A stretch of 6,565 nucleotides of DNA from Myxococcales bacterium. Its GTDB lineage: Bacteria > Myxococcota_A > Polyangia > Polyangiales > Houyiibacteriaceae. The position numbers and the translations under genes are program-made. The stretch's first letter is position 1. The number at the start of each line of letters is the position of its first letter. The DNA lies in the NCBI GenBank assembly GCA_020354595.1, contig CP070650.1, positions 126,723-133,287 on the forward strand. The letters are read 5' to 3'. The notes beneath the pieces were generated by a model. That model had not been told where the DNA came from. It did no database searches and saw only the letters and a list, made by a program, of their open reading frames with translations. Shown here piece after piece: positions 1-6,156 of this stretch.

Positions 1-3
1 CTC

Positions 4-1260
4 ATGTCCTCCGAGCGTTTCACGCAGGGCGAGGTTCGGGCGATCGGTCGCGGAGGCGACGCCGTGGTGGAAACGGCCCGCGGGGTCGTCTTCGTGCCGG
101 GGGCGCTCCCCGGGGAGCGTGTGCAGATCGAGCTGACCTCGAGCAAGCGAGGCGCGGCACGCGGCCGCCTCAAGCGCATCGATCGACCAGCTCCGGGCCG
201 GGTCGATCCCGCGTGCCCGGTGGCAACCCGCTGTGGGGGCTGTCCGCTGATGAACGCCGACGCCGCGCTTCAGCGGGACATCAAGCTCGGCTTCTTGCGC
301 GACGCTTGCCGCGGCCTACCGGGAGCGCAAGAGGTCGAGGCAGAGTGGGTCGCCTCTGCGGACGCTCTCGGGTACCGGCGCCGCGCGCGTCTCGCGTGGC
401 ATGGGAGCACGCTCGGCTATCGCCAGCTCCACTCGAACCGCGTGACCGACATCCGTGAGTGCTTGGTGCTCCGGGCTCCCCTTCAAACGGCGTGGGTGCG
501 CGCGCGAGAGGCGCTCGCCGAGGTGCTGCAAGGAGCGGGAGAGATTCAGCTCCAGCTCACCGCCGAAAACCGCACGGTCGTGGGATTGACCACGGACGAC
601 GATCAGGGACCGGCGCTTTTCGACGCATGCGCCGCACTGGCCGAGCACGCGGCAATCGCAGGCGTCACCCTCCGAGCCGGTGACTCGGTGACCGCGGCCA
701 GCTGGGGCGACACGACCGTCGTGATCGGGAGCGCAGAAGGCGAGCTTCACGGGCCGCCGGGTGGCTTCTCACAGGCCAACGACGGCATCAATGCCGCATT
801 GGTCCAGGCGGTCGTCGACCTCGCCGAGCCTGAGGGAATGCGGGTACTCGAGCTTCACTGCGGCATCGGCAATTTCACCGTCCAGCTCGCTTCGCGCGCG
901 CCCGCAGCGCTGGTTGCCGTCGAGCGAGATCCGGGCGCGGTCGAAGCCTGCCGGAGCAATCTAGAACGCCGCGGGCTGCAGGCGCGCATCGCGGTCGGCG
1001 ACGCGAACCAACCGCCCAAAGGGCGCTACGACGTGCTGGTCCTCGATCCCCCTCGCCACGGCGCCCGCGAGCTCTTCGAAAAGCGCGACCTGCCCCCGCG
1101 ACTCAAACGCATCGTCTACGTCTCTTGCGACACGGCCACGCTTGCACGCGATCTTCGGCTTGTGACTGCGCAGGGATACCGTATCGATCGCGTGCTCGGC
1201 TTTGACATGTTTCCCCAGACCGCGCACCTGGAGTCGCTGGTTCGTCTCGTACGCGTTTGA
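4..1260 (+). CDS. Class I SAM-dependent RNA (uracil-5-)methyltransferase, TrmA/RlmD (RumA) family
   Basis: Predicted to transfer a methyl group from S-adenosylmethionine to C5 of a uridine in tRNA or 23S rRNA. The 418-aa product has the family's full architecture. An N-terminal TRAM-like RNA-binding region (about 5-60) is followed by an Fe-S site formed by C71, C77 and C80 (CPVATRCGGC) with C153 as the likely fourth ligand. The Rossmann methyltransferase domain carries ELHCGIGNFTVQLA (283-296, SAM binding), FSQAN (255-259), VLDPPRHGA (346-354), the nucleophile C375 in YVSCDTATLARD, and the general base E410 in HLESL. All key residues are intact. The ATG lies only 3 bases from the window edge, so nothing upstream can be judged; the TRAM start looks natural there. 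Paralogues in this family (RlmC, RlmD, TrmA, RlmCD) cannot be separated by motifs alone; the Fe-S site favours the RlmC/RlmD type over TrmA. The family is certain and the exact target base is not. Confidence 0.93.
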   Translation: MSSERFTQGEVRAIGRGGDAVVETARGVVFVPGALPGERVQIELTSSKRGAARGRLKRIDRPAPGRVDPACPVATRCGGCPLMNADAALQRDIKLGFLRDACRGLPGAQEVEAEWVASADALGYRRRARLAWHGSTLGYRQLHSNRVTDIRECLVLRAPLQTAWVRAREALAEVLQGAGEIQLQLTAENRTVVGLTTDDDQGPALFDACAALAEHAAIAGVTLRAGDSVTAASWGDTTVVIGSAEGELHGPPGGFSQANDGINAALVQAVVDLAEPEGMRVLELHCGIGNFTVQLASRAPAALVAVERDPGAVEACRSNLERRGLQARIAVGDANQPPKGRYDVLVLDPPRHGARELFEKRDLPPRLKRIVYVSCDTATLARDLRLVTAQGYRIDRVLGFDMFPQTAHLESLVRLVRV

Positions 1261-1314
1261 ACGGCGGTAACCGCGTTGCCGCACGTTCCCGCGGGCGCTA
1301 GCTTCTGCGGACCC

Positions 1315-1764
1315 ATGCGCTGCCCCTACTGTGGTACGTTGGTAAACCGGGTGATCGACTCCCGTCTCTCTCAGGCCGGCGAGGTCACTCGGCGACGACG
1401 CGAGTGCGAACACTGCGGCCGGCGGTATACGACGTACGAGCGCGTCGAACAGACACTCCCGCTCATCGTCAAGAACGACGGGCGACGCCAGCCCTACGAC
1501 CGCGACAAGCTCCATGCGGGACTCCGTCGCGCGTGCGTGAAACGTCCGGTCTCGGCAGAGGCGCTGGAGCGCTTACTGCATCAGGTCGAGCGGTGGCTGG
1601 TCGACACCGGAGAGCAAGAGGTCACTTCGGCCCGGCTCGGCGAGCACGTGCTTCACGAGCTTCGCGGCTTGGATCCAGTCGCGTATGTTCGCTTCGCCAG
1701 CGTCTACCGAGACTTTCAAGACGTCGGTGAATTCCTCGAGGAGCTGAGTAGGCTCAGGGATTGA
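1315..1764 (+). CDS. nrdR: Transcriptional repressor NrdR (zinc ribbon plus ATP-cone)
   Basis: Represses ribonucleotide reductase genes in response to the ATP/dATP balance. The 149-aa product begins with a zinc ribbon: C3 and C6 (RCPYCG), then C31 and C34 (CEHC), with the basic DNA-contact stretch TRRRREC (25-31) between them. An ATP-cone domain follows (about 46-136), containing IVKNDGRRQPYDRDKL and the conserved ending LDPVAYVRFASVYRDF. Length is typical for NrdR. I start at ATG 1315 because family members begin directly with MxCPxC. An in-frame TTG at 1276 would add 13 residues (PHVPAGASFCGP-like) unknown in the family. The ribosome-binding site is poor (GGA at 1309-1311, only 3 bases from the ATG). 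It sits 54 bases after the methyltransferase gene and one base before ribD. The nrdR-rib-nusB linkage is a widely conserved gene order. No NrdR-box-like operator was seen in the window, so its targets lie elsewhere. Confidence 0.97.
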   Translation: MRCPYCGTLVNRVIDSRLSQAGEVTRRRRECEHCGRRYTTYERVEQTLPLIVKNDGRRQPYDRDKLHAGLRRACVKRPVSAEALERLLHQVERWLVDTGEQEVTSARLGEHVLHELRGLDPVAYVRFASVYRDFQDVGEFLEELSRLRD

Positions 1765-1765
1765 C

Positions 1766-2869
1766 ATGTGGTCCGACTTCGAGCGCGAGGTGATGGCGCA
1801 GGCGATTGCGGAGGCTAAACGCGGCCGCCCGAGCCCCAACCCCCGAGTCGGCGCCGCGCTCGTGCGCGACGGCGAAATCATCGCGCTCGGTCACCATGCA
1901 CGCGCGGGCGAAGCCCACGCTGAGGTCGATGCGATTCGAAACGCCGCGGGAAGCGTGGAAGGCGCGACCCTCTACGTGACGCTCGAGCCCTGCAATCACC
2001 ACGGGCGAACGGGCCCGTGCACCGAAGCGATTCTCGAGACGGGCATCGGCCGCGTGGTGATCGGCTGCCGTGATCCTGCGCCACACGTTCCTGGCGGCAT
2101 CGAGCGCCTGAAGAATGGTGGCGTACAGGTCGATGTCGGTCTGTTGGAGCAGGAGTGCACCGCGCTCGTCGCCGACTTCGCCAAACACATCAAGACCGGG
2201 CTTCCGCACGTGACCTTGAAGGCAGCGGTCACCCTGGACGGAAAGATCGCAACGCGAACCGGCGACTCGAAATGGATCACGGGTGAAGCTGCCCGGACCG
2301 AGGCCCACCGCCTCCGCGACGAATGCGACGCGATCCTCGTAGGCGTGGGGACCGTGCTTGCAGATGACCCAGCCCTCACGGTTCGTCACGTATCCGGACA
2401 AGATCCACTCCGCGTCGTCCTCGACGCCGACCTCCGGACCCCCACCTCCGCGGCCGTTCTGGGCTCGAGCGGCGGATCGGAAGCCGGGGCAATCATCTTT
2501 CACGCGCCGGACGCCGATCTGACCCGCTCCGAAGCACTCCGAGGGGCCGGCGCCGAGCTGATCGCGGTACCACGACACGCACGCGGAGTGGACGTCGCTT
2601 CGGTTCTGCGAGTGTTGGGCCAGCGCGACGTCGTTCGACTGCTCGTCGAGGGCGGCGCGCAGGTGCATGGGACCTTCTTGGACCTCGGGCTCGCCGACCG
2701 CGCTGCGATCTTCATCGCGCCGCGCGTGCTCGGAGACGCAAATGCAATTTCCTTTGCGGCTGGGTCCGGCGTCGAATCGATTGAGCGCGCCTGGCGCTTG
2801 GTGCGCACGGAGGTGCGCTCGGTCGGTTCGGACTGGCTCGTGACCGGCGACTTCGAGAGGACGCAGTAG
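1766..2869 (+). CDS. ribD: Bifunctional riboflavin biosynthesis deaminase/reductase RibD
   Basis: Catalyses two consecutive cytosolic steps of riboflavin synthesis: deamination of the diaminopyrimidinone ribosyl phosphate, then NADPH-dependent reduction of the ribose side chain. The 367-aa product has the usual two domains. The N-terminal deaminase (about 1-145) shows HAEVDAI with zinc ligand H51 and catalytic E53, and PCNHHGRTGPC supplying C76 and C85. The C-terminal reductase (about 147-363) shows VTLDGKIATRTGDSKWITG (155-173), LRDECDAILVGVGTVLADDP (183-202) and LLVEGGAQVHGTFL (292-305). The usual CRDPNP appears as CRDPAP (101-106), a mild variation. The ATG at 1766 has a reasonable Shine-Dalgarno sequence (AGGGA at 1756-1760, spacing 5) and lies one base after the nrdR stop; ATG at codon 10 is a less likely alternative. 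No FMN riboswitch precedes it, since upstream DNA is nrdR coding sequence. Length and all active-site residues are normal. Confidence 0.97.
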   Translation: MWSDFEREVMAQAIAEAKRGRPSPNPRVGAALVRDGEIIALGHHARAGEAHAEVDAIRNAAGSVEGATLYVTLEPCNHHGRTGPCTEAILETGIGRVVIGCRDPAPHVPGGIERLKNGGVQVDVGLLEQECTALVADFAKHIKTGLPHVTLKAAVTLDGKIATRTGDSKWITGEAARTEAHRLRDECDAILVGVGTVLADDPALTVRHVSGQDPLRVVLDADLRTPTSAAVLGSSGGSEAGAIIFHAPDADLTRSEALRGAGAELIAVPRHARGVDVASVLRVLGQRDVVRLLVEGGAQVHGTFLDLGLADRAAIFIAPRVLGDANAISFAAGSGVESIERAWRLVRTEVRSVGSDWLVTGDFERTQ

Positions 2870-3475
2870 ATGTTCACAGGATTGATAGAGCAGGTCGGCA
2901 CCATCGAGGAGCTGGAACGACGCGACGACGGATTGTCGATTCGAATCGGATGCGCGATGCATCCCTACGTGCTCGGCGAATCGATCGCAGTCGACGGCGC
3001 TTGCCTCACGGTGAAGTCGTTTTCGGAAGGTCATTTCGAGGCAGACGCTTCCCTCGAAACCCTCGATAAGACCAATCTCGGTGACCGCCACAGAGGCGAC
3101 CGCGTACACTTGGAGCGGGCGCTTGCGCTCGGCGAGCGTTTGGGAGGACACCTCGTGACCGGCCACGTCGACGGCGTGGGGACGCTCGCCGGTCGGGCGA
3201 CTGAAGGCGACTATATGCGCGCGAGCTTCGAAGTACCCAAACGGTTGGCGCCGTTCCTCGCGCCCAAGGGCTCCATCACGGTCAACGGCGTCAGCCTCAC
3301 GGTGAACGCAGTCGCGGGGACTCGCTTCGACGTCATGTTGGTGCCGTTCACCCTAGACGAAACGACGTTTGGACAGATGATGCCGGGGGCTCGAGTCAAC
3401 CTCGAGGTCGACATCCTCGCCAAGTACGTGGCAAGTCTGATGGGCAAGCCCGGCGTAGACGCCCCGGACGACTGA
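2870..3475 (+). CDS. ribE: Riboflavin synthase (alpha chain), RibE/RibC type
   Basis: Catalyses the last step, dismutation of two 6,7-dimethyl-8-ribityllumazine molecules to riboflavin and the pyrimidine diamine that RibH reuses. The 201-aa product has the two tandem lumazine-binding repeats of the family. Repeat 1 has MFTGLIEQVG at the N terminus, SIAVDGACLTV (38-48) and GGHLVTGHVDG (92-102). Repeat 2 has KGSITVNGVSLTV (133-145) and ends with NLEVDILAKYV (177-187), the trimerisation-helix region. ATG 2870 follows the ribD TAG stop with no intervening base. A Shine-Dalgarno-like AGAGGA (2856-2861) lies inside the end of ribD, 8 bases upstream, so translation is probably coupled to ribD. Symbol usage varies (ribE or ribC) between organisms. 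Nothing is missing or unusual. Confidence 0.97.
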   Translation: MFTGLIEQVGTIEELERRDDGLSIRIGCAMHPYVLGESIAVDGACLTVKSFSEGHFEADASLETLDKTNLGDRHRGDRVHLERALALGERLGGHLVTGHVDGVGTLAGRATEGDYMRASFEVPKRLAPFLAPKGSITVNGVSLTVNAVAGTRFDVMLVPFTLDETTFGQMMPGARVNLEVDILAKYVASLMGKPGVDAPDD

Positions 3476-3530
3476 GGATTTGCAGCGTCCGCTGGAATGG
3501 GGACCACTTTCGCGTCATGGTGGCGCCGAT

Positions 3531-4685
3531 ATGACGAGCGCGATCGAGCGGGTCGTCGCGGCGTTGGATGACATTCGCCAAGGAAGAATGGTCATCCTCG
3601 TCGACGATGAAGACCGCGAAAACGAAGGCGACGTTTGCATGGCGGCGGAGCTCGCCGACGCCGAGACGATCAACTTCATGGCGCGGCACGCTCGCGGGCT
3701 CATCTGCCTCAGCCTGACCGAGGACCGCATCCGCCAACTCGATCTCCCCATGATGGTCGACAACAATCGCTCGTCGCGCTCGACCGCCTTTACGGTTTCG
3801 GTCGAGGCCAGACACGGTGTGACGACTGGGATCAGCGCCGGGGACCGCGCACACACGATTCTGACGGCCGTCGCTGACGACGCCGGACCCGCCGACCTCG
3901 TCAGCCCGGGCCACGTCTTCCCGCTCAAAGCCGTCCCCGGTGGGGTGCTGCAGCGAACCGGCCACACGGAGGGCTCGGTCGATCTCTCTCGGCTCGCAGG
4001 CTTGAAGCCGGCAAGCGTCATCTGCGAGATCATGAAGGACGATGGCACGATGGCGCGCTATCCCGACCTCGTCGCCTTTGCCGAGGAGCACGACCTTCGA
4101 CTGCTCACCATCGCCGATCTGATTCAATATCGGCTTGCGCGCGAGCGTCTCGTGGCTCGGATCCGGCAGACACCGGTGAAGATGGCGACGGGCCGGACGT
4201 GGACCGCATCGGTCTATCAGGTTCAAGTCGACGATCGAGACCAGTTCATGGCGCTCCACTACGGAGACATCACGCCGGAACCGACCATGGTCCGCGTGCA
4301 CCGCGGGAGCGTGCTCGGGGACGCGTTTCAGGTTCGGATGGGCCAGCGCGTGCACATCGCCGACTGCGTTACCGCCATCGAGAGGGAGGGCAACGGAGTG
4401 ATCCTGTTCTTGCCGGGGCATCCGGACCCGGACACCGACCTCGCGTTCTACCTCGGCGAGCCGATTTCTCGGCCTCCGGAGGAGCCGGGCGTCGTGCTGC
4501 GCGAGTATGGCTTCGGCGCGCAGGTGCTGTCCGACCTGGGGCTCCAGAAGCTTCGCATCCTCACCAACCGTCCACGCCGCATGCCGAGCCTCGACGCCTA
4601 CGGGTTGGCAGTCGTCGACCAGCTCAGGGTGTCGCCGGGCGGCGAGCTCGGCCCTGCAAGCCCTCCTAGCGGGGAGGCATCGTGA
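3531..4685 (+). CDS. ribBA-like (ribBX): 3,4-dihydroxy-2-butanone-4-phosphate synthase fused to a degenerate GTP cyclohydrolase II-like domain (RibBX type)
   Basis: The N-terminal half (about 3-202) is a complete DHBP synthase, converting ribulose 5-phosphate to the four-carbon precursor of lumazine. It keeps [10 protein letters not shown] (25-34), [13 protein letters not shown] (50-62), [20 protein letters not shown] (78-96, interrupted as read), GHVFPLKA (127-134) and [11 protein letters not shown] (142-152). The C-terminal half (about 205-366) aligns with GTP cyclohydrolase II through [14 protein letters not shown] (253-266) and [14 protein letters not shown] with LRILTNRP. However, the three zinc cysteines of the canonical CLTGD...RCDCG segment are absent; S260 stands at the first position and only C279 lies nearby. 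The GRGIGL catalytic segment is replaced by [15 protein letters not shown] (295-309). GTP cyclohydrolase II activity is therefore unlikely. Such hybrids are known as RibBX in Proteobacteria. Start: ATG 3531 gives the normal family N terminus, with GGTGG 7 bases upstream; TTG 3480 would add 17 unconserved residues. The gene is preceded by a 55-base gap and overlaps ribH by 4 bases. Confidence 0.93.
   Translation: MTSAIERVVAALDDIRQGRMVILVDDEDRENEGDVCMAAELADAETINFMARHARGLICLSLTEDRIRQLDLPMMVDNNRSSRSTAFTVSVEARHGVTTGISAGDRAHTILTAVADDAGPADLVSPGHVFPLKAVPGGVLQRTGHTEGSVDLSRLAGLKPASVICEIMKDDGTMARYPDLVAFAEEHDLRLLTIADLIQYRLARERLVARIRQTPVKMATGRTWTASVYQVQVDDRDQFMALHYGDITPEPTMVRVHRGSVLGDAFQVRMGQRVHIADCVTAIEREGNGVILFLPGHPDPDTDLAFYLGEPISRPPEEPGVVLREYGFGAQVLSDLGLQKLRILTNRPRRMPSLDAYGLAVVDQLRVSPGGELGPASPPSGEAS
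4662..4677 (+). promoter_or_regulatory. ribH ribosome-binding site inside a small hairpin
   Basis: The strong Shine-Dalgarno sequence GGGGAGG (4671-4677) lies 4 bases before the ribH GTG start. CCTCC at 4662-4666 is perfectly complementary to GGAGG at 4673-4677, giving a 5-bp stem (6 with a T-G wobble) and a small loop that would hide the site. The whole hairpin lies within the last codons of the ribBX gene, so ribosomes finishing that gene would open it. The pairing is read directly; the regulatory meaning is inferred. Confidence 0.5.
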
Positions 4686-5188
4686 GCGAAGATCGAAACC
4701 AGCCCTTGGTCGAGGTCACCGCGCCGGCGGACGCTCGCTTTGCCATCGTTTGGTCGCGATTCAACCACGCCGTAGTGAGCAAGTTGCTCGACGGGGCCAA
4801 GGAATGCTTCTCGGAGCACGGCGTCGCTTCGAAATCCGTCTACGTGGTGGAGGTGCCGGGAGCCTGGGAGCTTCCCTACGCGGCGCAGAAGCTGGCCCAG
4901 AGCAAACAGTTCGATGCGGTGGTGGCCCTCGGGGCGGTCATCCGCGGCGGCACACCTCATTTCGACTACGTCTCGAAGGGGACTGCCCTCGGCCTCGGGC
5001 GCGTATCCCACGATACCGGCGTGCCAGTCGTCTTCGGCGTGCTCACCACCGATGACGACGCACAGGCGCTCGATCGCGCTGGCGGCACGCACGGCAACAA
5101 AGGCCACGACGCCGCGCTAACGGCGATTGAAATGACCCTGTTCGACCGCAAGCTAGCCGACGATGGGATCACGACGAAAAGGGCGTGA
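4682..5188 (+). CDS. ribH: 6,7-dimethyl-8-ribityllumazine synthase RibH
   Basis: Condenses the RibD-derived pyrimidine (after dephosphorylation) with DHBP to make lumazine, the substrate of riboflavin synthase; family members form pentamers or icosahedral capsids. The 168-aa product carries SRFN (25-28), VEVPGAWELP (57-66), the active-site segment GAVIRGGTPHFDYV (84-97) with catalytic H93, and TTDDDAQALDRAGGTHGNKG (122-141), where R132 is the expected phosphate-binding arginine. It is about 10 residues longer than many homologues because of an N-terminal stretch ([14 protein letters not shown]). The GTG start overlaps the ribBX stop as GTGA and is supported by a strong Shine-Dalgarno sequence 4 bases upstream. 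Its 3' end overlaps nusB by 26 bases in another frame. No unusual active-site residue was seen. Confidence 0.97.
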   Translation: MSEDRNQPLVEVTAPADARFAIVWSRFNHAVVSKLLDGAKECFSEHGVASKSVYVVEVPGAWELPYAAQKLAQSKQFDAVVALGAVIRGGTPHFDYVSKGTALGLGRVSHDTGVPVVFGVLTTDDDAQALDRAGGTHGNKGHDAALTAIEMTLFDRKLADDGITTKRA

Positions 5189-5582
5189 AGCGGCGCTCCG
5201 CATCCTGTACTTCATGGATGTGTCGGGCGTGAGCGACGCGCAAGCGATCAAGCACTACTGGGGCCATCTCGCCGAAGCCCCGGAGCCGTCCGAAGAGCAG
5301 GAGTTCGCGAACCAGATCGTTCGCGCGTACGCCGAGCATCAAGACGACGTCGATGGGTCCATTCGCTCCTCGAGTCACCACTGGCGTTTGGAGCGTATGC
5401 CGATCGTCGATCGGAATGTGCTTCGAGTGGCCATCGTCGAGCTCCAACGGATGACCGACATCCCGAAACGGGTGACCCTGAACGAGGCGGTCGAGCTCGC
5501 CAAGCGTTTCGGATCCGAGGGAAGCGGATCGTTCGTGAACGGCGTGCTGGATCGCATCGCGACCGAGCTGGGAAAACAGTGA
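5163..5582 (+). CDS. nusB: Transcription antitermination factor NusB
   Basis: Binds boxA RNA together with ribosomal protein S10 (NusE) and promotes antitermination, above all of rRNA operons. The 139-aa all-helical product has the family's N-terminal RRKGREAALRILY (4-16), the middle HHWRLERMPIVDRNVLRVA (72-90), and the signature LNEAVELAKRFG (106-117) with FVNGVLDRIATEL (124-136). Length is typical. The ATG at 5163 lies inside the last codons of ribH. The next in-frame ATG (codon 18) would remove the conserved arginine-rich helix, so the 26-base overlap appears genuine. No convincing Shine-Dalgarno sequence precedes it, which fits translation coupled to ribH. The ribH-nusB pairing is widespread in bacteria. 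The stop codon overlaps the next gene's GTG. Confidence 0.96.
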   Translation: MGSRRKGREAALRILYFMDVSGVSDAQAIKHYWGHLAEAPEPSEEQEFANQIVRAYAEHQDDVDGSIRSSSHHWRLERMPIVDRNVLRVAIVELQRMTDIPKRVTLNEAVELAKRFGSEGSGSFVNGVLDRIATELGKQ

Positions 5583-6106
5583 TTGCCTACGACTTCGTTG
5601 CCGCATCGATCGACAGCTTGGACGAGCTCCAGACGGAGCTGATCGTCCTGCCTTTCTTCTCGGACGAGCGCCCGCTGTCGGGAGCTGCCGGCCTGATCGA
5701 TTGGAGGCTCTGCGGCGCACTCTCGAGAAAGCTGATGGCGGGCTATCTCGACGGGCACTTCGGAGAAAAAGGCATGGTGGCCGGCCCCCCAAAGCTCCGG
5801 GCCGAGGGATTGTTGCTCTTCGGGCTCGGTCCGAGCTCGGCGTTCGACCGCAGGGTTGCGGAAAGGGCGTGCGCGCTCGTGACTGATGCGCTTGGCCAGT
5901 CCAAAGTCACGACCGCCGCGGTGGCGCTGCCCGGAAGGAGCCTGGGCCTGGTACCTGCCCTGCAGGCCATGCAGCTCTGGCTATCGGTGGGTCCCGACGA
6001 CGAGACCCTCGAAGAGATCAGCATCATCGAGCGTGCCGAGGAGCACCGCGCGCTCGCGTCGCTCTTCGACGGTTTGCGCCGACAAGCCGAATCCCCCCTG
6101 GACTAG
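5579..6106 (+). CDS. Stand-alone leucyl aminopeptidase (M17) N-terminal-domain protein, no catalytic domain
   Basis: The 175-aa product resembles the macro-like N-terminal domain of M17 leucyl aminopeptidases (Peptidase_M17_N). An alpha/beta pattern is visible: strand ELIVLPFFSDERPL (20-33), then GAAGLIDWRLCG (35-46) and a helix. Next come a glycine-rich LLLFGLG (78-84), helix AERACALVTDAL (94-105), strand VTTAAVALPG (110-119) and a final helical tail rich in Glu/Arg. The C-terminal metallopeptidase domain is entirely absent, with no NTDAEGR or metal-ligand motif; the gene ends at TAG 6104-6106 just before a convergent gene. A peptidase activity is therefore not expected; a binding or structural role is possible but unknown. 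Short proteins of this kind occur in myxobacteria as far as I recall. The GTG start overlaps the nusB stop (GTGA) and has GGGA 5 bases upstream, placing it last in the operon. Confidence 0.78.
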   Translation: MIAYDFVAASIDSLDELQTELIVLPFFSDERPLSGAAGLIDWRLCGALSRKLMAGYLDGHFGEKGMVAGPPKLRAEGLLLFGLGPSSAFDRRVAERACALVTDALGQSKVTTAAVALPGRSLGLVPALQAMQLWLSVGPDDETLEEISIIERAEEHRALASLFDGLRRQAESPLD

Positions 6107-6118
6107 GTATCCCTCTGT

Positions 6119-6156
6119 GGGCGAAGCCCCTTGGCGACGAGGTCGCTTTACGGGGG
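6119..6156. terminator. Possible weak bidirectional terminator between convergent genes
   Basis: The roughly 50-base gap between the two convergent stop codons contains two small hairpins. One is GGGC-GAA-GCCC (6119-6129); the other is GCGAC-GAG-GTCGC (6134-6146), followed by TTTA. An alternative outer pairing of CCCC (6127-6130) with GGGG (6152-6155) would enclose the second hairpin. Neither strand has a good U-tract, so intrinsic termination is only plausible, mainly because of the position. Confidence 0.35.

Noticed and set aside
1276..1304. Promoter-like TTGCCG, 17-base spacer, TAGCTT before nrdR
   Set aside because: Only partial matches to the -35 and -10 consensus, and it would give a nearly leaderless mRNA; too weak to annotate.
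1276..1314. TTG start extending NrdR by 13 residues
   Set aside because: NrdR proteins begin with MxCPxC, which matches ATG 1315 exactly; the extension has no family counterpart.
1261..1765. FMN riboswitch (RFN element) controlling ribD
   Set aside because: The ribD upstream region is nrdR coding sequence and shows none of the conserved RFN core sequence; the spacer before nrdR is too short.
1754..3166. Long antisense open frame (470 codons) opposite ribD and ribE
   Set aside because: It lies opposite genes with complete conserved motifs, encodes nothing recognisable, and is expected from third-position G/C bias in this DNA.
3480..3530. TTG start extending the RibBX protein by 17 residues
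   Set aside because: DHBP synthases begin close to the [20 protein letters not shown] helix, matching ATG 3531; the extra residues look like untranslated spacer.
3396..4421. Antisense open frame (341 codons) opposite the ribBX gene
   Set aside because: Same reason: a mirror of a well-supported coding gene, with no family motif or start context.
4143..4628. Frameshift or pseudogene explanation for the missing GTP cyclohydrolase II residues
   Set aside because: Conserved blocks before and after the gap are in the same frame at near-normal spacing, and the other frames do not contain the missing zinc or GRGIGL motifs.
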